This document shows positions 6,456 through 11,267 of a DNA stretch of 11,267 bases, piece by piece; position 1 is the stretch's first letter, and each line of letters begins with the position of its first letter. Position numbers and translations under genes: made by a program. Source of the DNA: an uncultured Ruminiclostridium sp. (GTDB taxonomy: Bacteria > Bacillota > Clostridia > Oscillospirales > Ruminococcaceae). The stretch covers positions 1 through 11,267 of the forward strand of contig CAKSIR010000073.1 in assembly GCA_934462775.1 (NCBI GenBank), written 5' to 3'. Under the pieces are notes generated by a model. That model saw only the letters and a list, made by a program, of their open reading frames with translations. It searched no databases and had not been told where the DNA came from.

Positions 6456-7418
6456 ATGATTTCGGCAGAAAAAAGCAGATTTGATACGGCGGCGGAAATG
6501 CTTGGCGAAATAGGTATTGAGCTGAAAAAGCTGCCATCGGCTACCAAAAACCGCGTAACCGAAATTCGGTTAAGAGCAGGACGTCCCGTAATGCTGGAGC
6601 TTGAAAACACACGAGTTAAAGCAGGAGAACGAGTAGTTACCACAAAGGACGTTTCCGACTGCATAACCCGTTTTTGCGGATACTCGGTTTACAGCCACGA
6701 AAAAGAGCTTTCAGAGGGCTATATAACAATAAAAGGCGGTCATAGAGCGGGTTTCTGCGGCTCAAACGTTGTTAAGCACGGGAAAACCGAAACAATCGGC
6801 GGCTACTCATCAATAAATCTGCGAATTTCGCGGGAGCATATAGGCTGCGCGGACAGGCTCTACCGCCTTGTCAGAGAGGAAAAAGATTTCAAGGGGCTGC
6901 TGATTATCGGTCCGCCGCTGACTGCAAAAACAACAATCCTGCGAGATTTAGCGCGGCAGCTTGGGAATATTTCCAAGGTGACAGTTATTGACGAACGCGG
7001 CGAAATTGCTGCCTGCTGCGGAGGAGTGCCGCAAAACGACGTGGGAATAAATACCGACGTGCTGAGCGGTTTCAGAAAGAGCGAAGCAATCAGCATGGCG
7101 CTGCGGGCAATGTCGCCCGAATATATCATCTGCGATGAAATCGGCAGGGAAAACGAGGAAATAGAAAATTGCGTAAACAGCGGCGTAAAGCTCGTAATTA
7201 CCGCGCACTGCGGTTCGGTTTCCGAGGCGTACAAAAGCTGCATACTGAAGCCGATTCTTGAAACAGGCGCAATCAGCCATATAGCGCTTATGAGCAGGGA
7301 CAAGCTTGGTGAAATCAAATCTATAACAGCAACGGACGGTTACAATGAAAATTCTGATAATGATTACAGTGCTGATTATAAGCACAGGAACAGGTCTTTA
7401 TCTTTCCTCAAAGCTTGA
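6456..7418 (+). CDS. spoIIIAA: Stage III sporulation protein AA (ATPase of the SpoIIIA-SpoIIQ channel)
   Basis: Cytoplasmic ATPase related to type II secretion ATPases, thought to power the mother cell-forespore channel needed for late forespore gene expression. 320 residues, close to the Bacillus protein (about 307). Family motifs: EIRLRAGRPVML (36-47), SHEKELSEGYITIKGGHRAGFCG, Walker A region GPPLTAKTT (152-160), Walker B YIICDEIGR with D227/E228, and VITAHCGS. The Walker A glycine just before the lysine is alanine here (A157, codon GCA 6924-6926). This is unusual and may weaken nucleotide binding. The last 24 codons lie in the overlap with spoIIIAB and form a hydrophilic Asn/Asp/Ser/Arg tail with no family look. 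The start is supported by AGGGAGTG (6443-6450) upstream. First gene of the eight-gene operon. Confidence 0.93.
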   Translation: MISAEKSRFDTAAEMLGEIGIELKKLPSATKNRVTEIRLRAGRPVMLELENTRVKAGERVVTTKDVSDCITRFCGYSVYSHEKELSEGYITIKGGHRAGFCGSNVVKHGKTETIGGYSSINLRISREHIGCADRLYRLVREEKDFKGLLIIGPPLTAKTTILRDLARQLGNISKVTVIDERGEIAACCGGVPQNDVGINTDVLSGFRKSEAISMALRAMSPEYIICDEIGRENEEIENCVNSGVKLVITAHCGSVSEAYKSCILKPILETGAISHIALMSRDKLGEIKSITATDGYNENSDNDYSADYKHRNRSLSFLKA

Positions 7419-7806
7419 CAAAAGAGTTAAAGCGCTGGAAGAAATCATATTTAAAACCGATGAAATTCAGACAATTATCCGCTGTCAGTCGGCTGAGCCG
7501 GAGGAAATTCTTGCGTCAGTATCCGTAGGTTCCGTACTGCAAGGCTGTTCATATACCAACGGAAATGTGAACATTTCAGATGACGAACTGTATATGCTCG
7601 ATAAAAGGGATATGGCAATAATCCGCGAGCTGCTTAATGGACTCGGAAAAACTGACACGGACGGACAGATTTCCATGCTTGAAATGAACAAAAAGCTTTT
7701 GCAGAATAGGCTTGAACAGGCACGGGAGGAGTATTCGAAAAAGGGCAGAATGTACCGCAGCGTGGGGGTGCTTGTGGGCGTAGGAGCGGCTGTAATGCTG
7801 ATTTAA
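7345..7806 (+). CDS. spoIIIAB: Stage III sporulation protein AB
   Basis: Membrane protein of the SpoIIIA complex, 153 residues (Bacillus about 171). An N-terminal membrane segment (about 3-20, ending GTGLYLSSKL) is followed by a helical, charged middle region (RVKALEEIIFKTDEIQTII, and the coiled-coil-like NKKLLQNRLEQAREEYSKKG). The C-terminal membrane segment GRMYRSVGVLVGVGAAVMLI has the RxYRSxGVLxG pattern of the family. It resembles T2SS F-like inner-membrane proteins and probably works with the AA ATPase. The ATG lies 74 nt inside spoIIIAA and has only a weak GGACGG-like site ahead of it, so translation is probably coupled to AA. Confidence 0.88.
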   Translation: MKILIMITVLIISTGTGLYLSSKLDKRVKALEEIIFKTDEIQTIIRCQSAEPEEILASVSVGSVLQGCSYTNGNVNISDDELYMLDKRDMAIIRELLNGLGKTDTDGQISMLEMNKKLLQNRLEQAREEYSKKGRMYRSVGVLVGVGAAVMLI

Positions 7807-7811
7807 GGAGG
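7805..7811 (+). promoter_or_regulatory. Ribosome binding site of spoIIIAC
   Basis: AAGGAGG, a full-consensus site, overlaps the TAA stop of spoIIIAB and sits 5 nt before ATG 7817. It is the strongest site in the operon and may raise output of the small subunit AC. Confidence 0.8.
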
Positions 7812-7816
7812 TTAAA

Positions 7817-8014
7817 ATGGATATTGACTTGATTTTCAGGATTGCCGCCATAGGCATTGTTGTTGCAGTGCTGAATCAGCTTTTGCAGCGTTCTGGCCGC
7901 GAGGAACAAGCAATGATGACCACTATCGCAGGTCTTGTGGTGGTGCTGATGATGATCATAAGCGAAATCAGCCTTTTGTTCGACACGATAAAAACTACCT
8001 TCGGGCTTTGGTAA
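7817..8014 (+). CDS. spoIIIAC: Stage III sporulation protein AC
   Basis: Small integral membrane protein of the SpoIIIA complex, 65 residues (Bacillus 68). Two hydrophobic segments (about 5-23 and 34-56) flank the conserved hydrophilic turn LLQRSGREEQAMM. The family sequence is recognisable throughout, with ending LFDTIKTTFGLW. It likely forms an inner-membrane assembly with AD and AE, although the molecular role is not well defined. It lies 10 nt after AB and 21 nt before AD. Confidence 0.9.
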   Translation: MDIDLIFRIAAIGIVVAVLNQLLQRSGREEQAMMTTIAGLVVVLMMIISEISLLFDTIKTTFGLW

Positions 8015-8035
8015 TGTTCATAAAGTGAGGTTTAT

Positions 8036-8425
8036 ATGAACATTTTAAGTGTTGTGGGTCTTGGGCTTACAGGCGCTCTGCTTGGAATTATCATACGTCA
8101 GTACAAGCCTGAATTCAGCATATACGTTTCTCTTACGGTGGGGATAATCATTCTGGGAGCGCTTATAGGGCTGATTTCGCCTGTGCTTGATACAATAACC
8201 GAGCTAACCGACGCTGTAAACCTGAATGATATTTACGGCAGCGTGCTGCTTAAAGCGCTGGCTATCTGCTACATAACGCAGCTTGCCTCCGACTGCTGTT
8301 CCGACGCAGGAGAAAAAGCAATAGCCTCAAAGCTTGAAATGGCGGGCAAAATCGCAATTGTAGTAATTTCGCTGCCGCTGTTTCAAAGCCTTGTAAATGT
8401 TGTAACGGGACTAATTTCGTTCTGA
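8036..8425 (+). CDS. spoIIIAD: Stage III sporulation protein AD
   Basis: Integral membrane protein of 129 residues (Bacillus about 133) with several hydrophobic segments: about 2-20, 29-50, 76-90 and a C-terminal one near 106-127. Conserved pieces are GALLGIIIRQYKPEFSIYVSL near the start, LLKALAICYITQLASDCCSDAGE in the middle and KLEMAGKIAIVVISLPL near the end. It acts in the mother-cell membrane facing the forespore as part of the SpoIIIA channel. The start is supported by AAGTGAGG (8023-8030). The gene sits between AC and AE with short gaps, as in other spore formers. Confidence 0.9.
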   Translation: MNILSVVGLGLTGALLGIIIRQYKPEFSIYVSLTVGIIILGALIGLISPVLDTITELTDAVNLNDIYGSVLLKALAICYITQLASDCCSDAGEKAIASKLEMAGKIAIVVISLPLFQSLVNVVTGLISF

Positions 8426-8438
8426 AAATTGAGGGAAT

Positions 8439-9536
8439 ATGAACAAATTACTTGTGATAATTGTTGTCCTTGCCGCATTTCTTTTCCCGATGAAATGTTA
8501 TGCCGAGGAGGATTACGGACAGGAGGAAATTATAGACGCTTTGCCTGACAGTGTGCAGGATTATCTTGACGAAAACGAAATAACCCCCGATAACAGCGGC
8601 GCTCTGTCCCTTACCCCTCAAAGCGTTATTGAGGAAATATGGGGTATTTTCAGCAGCGAGGCGGTAAAGCCATTAAAAATGCTTTGTATGCTTATCGGCG
8701 TAATTCTTCTTTGCGCCATTGTGGAATCAATGGGCGACGGCGCAGGCAGCTCGGCAGGTGCTTTCAGAATAGTCGGAATACTTGCCTGCTCAGGCATGAT
8801 GTGTACATATATTGCCGACAGCATAAGCTATGCAGTCGAAACGCTGAACGCAGCGGGAACATTCATGATTGCCTTCGTGCCTGCCTTCGCAGGGATAATC
8901 GCCATAAACGGGCAGACTACCACCGCCACGGTTTTCGGTTCAATCCTCATCATTGCAACGCAGGTTTTCTCGCAGCTTTCGGTAACATTCCTAATGCCGC
9001 TTTCAAGCTCCGTTCTCGGCATTTCCGTTGCAGGAGCGGTGAATCCCGATCTGAAAATCGGAGAGCTTGCGGCGGCGGTGAAAAAAGCGGCAGTGTGGGG
9101 GATAGGACTGCTGATGACGGTGTTTGTGGGACTGCTGGGAATGCAAAGCTTCATAACCTCGTCGGCGGATTCGGTTGCAATGAAAGCTGCAAAGTTTGCC
9201 GTTTCAAATTCCGTGCCAATTGTGGGAGGAGCAGTTTCGGACGCGCTGTCCACCGTCAAGGGAAGCCTTGCACTGGTAAAAAGCAGCATGGGAACCTTCG
9301 GCATAATTGCGGGAGTAAGCCTTGTAATGCCTGCGCTTGCTTCGGTGATATGTTATAAGCTGGCGCTTACAATTGCCGCGGCAGTAAGCGATATGTTCGG
9401 CGTTTCTTCTATGACGTCGCTGTTAAAAAGCGGAGAAAGCGTTATAACTATAATCATGTCGCTGCTTTTTTGCTTTATGATAATGATTATAGTATCCACG
9501 GCGCTGATTCTTGCCATAGGATCGGGGGTTGCGTAA
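8439..9536 (+). CDS. spoIIIAE: Stage III sporulation protein AE
   Basis: The large polytopic membrane component of the SpoIIIA complex, 365 residues (Bacillus about 399, so somewhat short, apparently in the N-terminal extracellular part). A cleavable signal peptide is likely (1-22, cleavage after CYA), then an acidic stretch (EEDYGQEEIIDALPD), then at least six hydrophobic segments, starting with MLCMLIGVILLCAIVESMG. Family-like pieces are FVPAFAGIIAINGQTTTA, VKKAAVWGIGLLMTVFVGLLGMQSF, NSVPIVGGAVSDALSTVKGS and the final DMFGVSSMTSLLKSG plus membrane segment. The site GAGGG lies only 3 nt before the ATG, an unusually short spacing. The stop codon overlaps the AF start by one base. Confidence 0.92.
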   Translation: MNKLLVIIVVLAAFLFPMKCYAEEDYGQEEIIDALPDSVQDYLDENEITPDNSGALSLTPQSVIEEIWGIFSSEAVKPLKMLCMLIGVILLCAIVESMGDGAGSSAGAFRIVGILACSGMMCTYIADSISYAVETLNAAGTFMIAFVPAFAGIIAINGQTTTATVFGSILIIATQVFSQLSVTFLMPLSSSVLGISVAGAVNPDLKIGELAAAVKKAAVWGIGLLMTVFVGLLGMQSFITSSADSVAMKAAKFAVSNSVPIVGGAVSDALSTVKGSLALVKSSMGTFGIIAGVSLVMPALASVICYKLALTIAAAVSDMFGVSSMTSLLKSGESVITIIMSLLFCFMIMIIVSTALILAIGSGVA

Positions 9537-10003
9537 TGGAAAAAATATTGCTCAACGTAAGCCTTGTTGCTATTCTGACAGCTGTTTTCAAAATGCTTGC
9601 GCCCGAAAAAATGTTCAGGAAGCAGATTTCTCTGTTGATTTCCTGCTTTTTTATAACATCGGCAGCCTTTTTCGTAACGGGCGGCAGCTTTGATTTCAGC
9701 AGCGTATCCAAGGCATTCACTGCCAGCGGCGGCTATGTTGATTTCACCGACCGATACAGCGATCAGGCAAAAAGGGAAATTGCAAAGGAAATGTCCGACC
9801 GCATAACGCAGCTTCTGGACAGCTACGGCATTATTCCCGAACAAATATACATCACCGTTAATATTTCGGACACTCTCTGCATATCTATTAGTGAAATTAA
9901 GCTTGTGTTTGACCCGATTAACAGCAATGCTGCGGAAAAAGCACGGCAAATTGTAAAAGCGGAGGTTGGTGATGAAATAACGGTAAGCATTGAATATTCA
10001 TGA
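9536..10003 (+). CDS. spoIIIAF: Stage III sporulation protein AF
   Basis: Membrane protein of the SpoIIIA complex, 155 residues (Bacillus about 206). Two N-terminal hydrophobic segments (about 5-21 and 30-48) are separated by APEKMFRKQ. A soluble C-terminal domain follows (about 75-155) with a helix (KREIAKEMSDRITQLLDSYGI) and strands. In known homologues this domain has a ring-building-motif-like fold. ATG 9536 is chosen because GGGGG (9524-9528) lies 7 nt upstream and the sequence MEKILLNVSLVAIL starts the family well. An upstream ATG at 9470 would lie deep inside spoIIIAE and add unrelated residues. The start overlaps the AE stop as TAATG. Confidence 0.88.
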   Translation: MEKILLNVSLVAILTAVFKMLAPEKMFRKQISLLISCFFITSAAFFVTGGSFDFSSVSKAFTASGGYVDFTDRYSDQAKREIAKEMSDRITQLLDSYGIIPEQIYITVNISDTLCISISEIKLVFDPINSNAAEKARQIVKAEVGDEITVSIEYS

Positions 10004-10010
10004 GGGGCGG
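10002..10010 (+). promoter_or_regulatory. Ribosome binding site deciding the spoIIIAG start
   Basis: GAGGGGCGG lies 4 nt before ATG 10015. An earlier ATG at 10000, overlapping the AF stop as ATGA, has no convincing site ahead of it. The later start is therefore preferred. Confidence 0.6.
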
Positions 10011-10014
10011 CAAA

Positions 10015-10449
10015 ATGAATGGAATTTTCAATCTGAAAGGCGTTTCTGCATTTTTGAAAAGCGACAGGACGGTAAAAATTCTTATTTTTGCAGGTCTTGC
10101 GGTTATAATGTTTATTTTCCTGTGGGATTTTTCGGACAGAGGAAAAAAAGACGCGGCAGCCGAAACAACCGACATTTCGGTTTATCAGCGACAGCTTGAG
10201 GAAAAGCTTGCGTCAATTCTCTCGCGAATTGACGGTACGGGAGAAATCAACGTTATGATAACCATGGAAAGCACAGAGGAAAACGTTCTTTCGGAAAAAG
10301 AAACCGTTAAATCGGTAATTTCTCCCCGGGTAAGGGGAGTGATTGTAATTTGTGACGGCGGCGGAAACGTTGTTGTAAAGCAGAAAATCGTCGACGCAGT
10401 CACAAAGGTTTTCGACATCAGTTCAACAAAGGTCAGCGTAACCAATTAA
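10015..10449 (+). CDS. spoIIIAG: Stage III sporulation protein AG, short form
   Basis: Bitopic membrane protein whose extracellular domain forms a large ring of the mother cell-forespore channel. Here 144 residues against about 229 in Bacillus. A short cytoplasmic N-terminus (1-19) is followed by one membrane segment (about 20-37), a linker and the ring-building domain. The domain comprises helix YQRQLEEKLASILSRI (57-72), strand GEINVMITME, then SPRVRGVIVICDGGG (103-117), helix VKQKIVDAVTKVFDI and the final strand TKVSVTN. Only about 20 residues join the M84 strand to P104. The Bacillus protein carries a much longer insertion there (the beta-triangle). The C-terminus also ends right after the last strand. 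Identity is supported by the operon position and the RGVIVI-DG-GN/AV-KV pattern. The start could instead be ATG 10000, adding five residues. Confidence 0.87.
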   Translation: MNGIFNLKGVSAFLKSDRTVKILIFAGLAVIMFIFLWDFSDRGKKDAAAETTDISVYQRQLEEKLASILSRIDGTGEINVMITMESTEENVLSEKETVKSVISPRVRGVIVICDGGGNVVVKQKIVDAVTKVFDISSTKVSVTN

Positions 10450-10467
10450 CAGAAAAGGGGTTGTAAT

Positions 10468-11088
10468 ATGAAAAGACGCTTGAATTTAATAATCGGCAAA
10501 AAGCAGATTATCTTAGCCTGCCTTACAGTTCTGCTCGGTGTGGCAATTTATGTAAACTACCTTGCGGCAAGCGGCAGCAACATTGAAACTTCAAACAATT
10601 CTGCCGTTGTGGAGGACACAGCCGGAAACTACGGCGATGTTCAGTTTGTCAGCAGCAGCGATTCAAAGGACGTATCGGCGGACATTGAGGGACTCAATCA
10701 GTCCGAACCTGCTTCTGCGGAGATTGACGTTTCCTCATCGGACGAATATTTTGCTCAGGCAAGGCTTGATAAACAGGCAAGCCGCGACGAGGCGGTGGAA
10801 ATGCTGAAAAGTATGTACAGCGGCGGAGATTCAACGGCTGACGAGCTTGCGGTAATTGCGCAGGACGCAATCCAGCTTGGAGGCTACATTGAAAGCGAAA
10901 CAAAGATTGAAAACCTGCTGAAAGCACAGGGCTTCAGCGACGCGCTCTGCTACCTTACCGACTCAAACGCGAACATCATTGTCAAGACAACAGGTCTTGA
11001 TAAAGCACAGGCAGCAGTAATCAAGAGCACCCTGCTGTCAGAAATTCAAATTCCTGCTGAAAATATAACAATTGTTGAAATAAAATAG
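10468..11088 (+). CDS. spoIIIAH: Stage III sporulation protein AH (SpoIIQ-binding partner)
   Basis: Bitopic mother-cell membrane protein that, in known systems, binds forespore SpoIIQ in the intermembrane space and links the two halves of the channel. 206 residues (Bacillus about 218). N-terminal KKQIILACLTVLLGVAIYVNY (from residue 11) is the membrane segment with the family pattern. A Ser/Asp-rich linker (about 35-90) leads to the YscJ/FliF-like ring-building domain (about 91-206), which has YFAQARLDKQASRDEAVEML, a second helix (TKIENLLKAQGFSDALCYL) and the final strands. The start is supported by AAAGGGG (10454-10460). Last gene of the operon, followed by a hairpin-rich repeat region. Confidence 0.93.
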   Translation: MKRRLNLIIGKKQIILACLTVLLGVAIYVNYLAASGSNIETSNNSAVVEDTAGNYGDVQFVSSSDSKDVSADIEGLNQSEPASAEIDVSSSDEYFAQARLDKQASRDEAVEMLKSMYSGGDSTADELAVIAQDAIQLGGYIESETKIENLLKAQGFSDALCYLTDSNANIIVKTTGLDKAQAAVIKSTLLSEIQIPAENITIVEIK

Positions 11089-11117
11089 TTGTACATTTTG
11101 AAATTTTGTGGTATAAT
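11089..11117 (+). promoter_or_regulatory. Possible sigma-A promoter inside repeat element
   Basis: TTGTAC (11089-11094) lies exactly 17 nt before TATAAT (11112-11117), and the -10 is extended by TGG (11109-11111). The -35 matches TTGACA at only three of six positions. The -10 box is also part of a hairpin arm, so it may be coincidental. The downstream region contains no gene within the window. Confidence 0.3.
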
Positions 11118-11149
11118 AAACGCAAAGCGTTTATTATACATCAAAATGT
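11093..11149. repeat. Long hairpin, first copy of the palindromic unit
   Basis: GTATAATAAACGC (11111-11123) pairs perfectly with 11127-11139 around an AAA loop. Outside it, ACATTTTGA (11093-11101) pairs with TCAAAATGT (11141-11149). Alternatively TTTTG (11104-11108) can pair with CAAAA (11142-11146). It begins 4 nt after the spoIIIAH stop. There is no T run after the stem, so it is not a standard intrinsic terminator. Confidence 0.85.
11109..11148 (+). repeat. 40-bp direct repeat, copy 1
   Basis: Identical over 40 bases to 11219-11258, with an offset of exactly 110 bp. The unit starts TGGTATAAT, contains the 13-bp-stem palindrome and ends ATCAAAATG. The base before and the base after differ between the copies, so these are the exact limits of identity. 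Confidence 0.95.
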
Positions 11150-11195
11150 CCTCGCACATACGCAAATCATAGATTTGCTCCGTGCGAATCGGACA
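11147..11195. repeat. Three-segment hairpin between the two repeat copies
   Basis: TGTCC (11147-11151) pairs with GGACA (11191-11195), TCGCAC (11152-11157) with GTGCGA (11182-11187), and GCAAATC (11162-11168) with GATTTGC (11172-11178) around an ATA loop. The segments are separated by small internal loops. The whole is an imperfect inverted repeat filling the space between the neighbouring hairpins. Confidence 0.8.
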
Positions 11196-11227
11196 ATTAT
11201 ACCATAACCTTGTGGTTATGGTATAAT
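11196..11227. repeat. Perfect 14-bp hairpin
   Basis: ATTATACCATAACC (11196-11209) pairs without mismatch with 11214-11227 around a TTGT loop. Its 3' arm shares bases with the start of the second 40-bp copy, so this stem and the next one cannot form together. Switching between the two folds is possible. Confidence 0.85.
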
Positions 11228-11258
11228 AAACGCAAAGCGTTTATTATACATCAAAATG
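11219..11258 (+). repeat. 40-bp direct repeat, copy 2
   Basis: Identical to 11109-11148. Its inner palindrome (11221-11233 with 11237-11249, AAA loop) again has a perfect 13-bp stem. The element probably continues past the window edge, because only 9 bases follow. Confidence 0.95.
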
Positions 11259-11267
11259 ACAGAATTT

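Noticed and set aside
8639..9358. 239-codon plus-strand frame inside spoIIIAE
   Set aside because: Out-of-frame shadow of a conserved membrane protein. The translation is Arg/Cys/His rich and has no domain character.
9470..9535. ATG at 9470 as the spoIIIAF start
   Set aside because: It would overlap spoIIIAE by 67 nt and add 22 unrelated residues. ATG 9536 has a G-rich ribosome site and starts the family sequence.
10000..10014. ATG at 10000 as the spoIIIAG start (ATGA overlap with AF)
   Set aside because: No clear ribosome binding site precedes it, while GAGGGG sits just before ATG 10015. Coupled start remains possible, but the later ATG is preferred.
11147..11195. tRNA-like or small-RNA cloverleaf
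   Set aside because: It folds into one segmented hairpin only. There is no acceptor/T-arm layout or GTTCRA-type sequence.
11109..11258. CRISPR array
   Set aside because: Only two copies of a fully palindromic 40-bp unit with a structured 70-bp spacer and no cas genes. The spacer is itself an inverted repeat.

Overview
The window looks like a chromosomal segment of an endospore-forming Firmicute. It is most likely a clostridial gut organism of the Oscillospiraceae/Ruminococcaceae kind. This is inferred from the complete spoIIIA operon, the long clostridial-type PRPP synthetase, strong GGAGG-type ribosome binding sites and intermediate base composition. No phage, CRISPR array, rRNA or tRNA is visible.

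Left part (1-4755) is housekeeping. A glyA gene with its first codons cut off by the window edge is followed in the same direction by a long-form ribose-phosphate pyrophosphokinase (prs), a perfect 10-bp hairpin, and rarA (mgsA), an AAA+ ATPase of stalled-fork metabolism. On the opposite strand, a gene for a protein with three S1 RNA-binding domains runs toward rarA, and the two genes overlap by 17 bp at their 3' ends. A 112-bp divergent intergenic region containing a 7-bp inverted repeat separates the S1 gene from the next gene.

Middle (4756-6455): an OppA-type peptide-binding lipoprotein starts at TTG. It has no permease or ATPase genes beside it and ends in an intrinsic terminator whose 5' arm contains the gene's last codons. 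The short gap after it carries an exact match to the sigma-E -10 element, followed by a ribosome binding site.

Right part (6456-11088) is the whole spoIIIA operon, AA to AH, in canonical order with small gaps or overlaps. Its products build the mother-cell part of the SpoIIIA-SpoIIQ channel ('feeding tube') that links mother cell and forespore after engulfment: AA is the ATPase, AB to AF are membrane parts, and AG and AH are the ring-forming proteins. Two members depart from the family picture. SpoIIIAA has alanine in place of the conserved Walker A glycine and a 74-nt overlap with AB. SpoIIIAG is short and appears to lack the large insertion of the Bacillus ring protein.

The last ~180 bp (11089-11267) hold no gene. 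They form a dense array of perfect hairpins with two identical 40-bp copies of a palindromic unit exactly 110 bp apart, probably a repeated intergenic (MITE/REP-like) element running off the window. I see no clearly new multi-gene system. The hairpin array and the two SpoIIIA deviations are the observations most worth following up.
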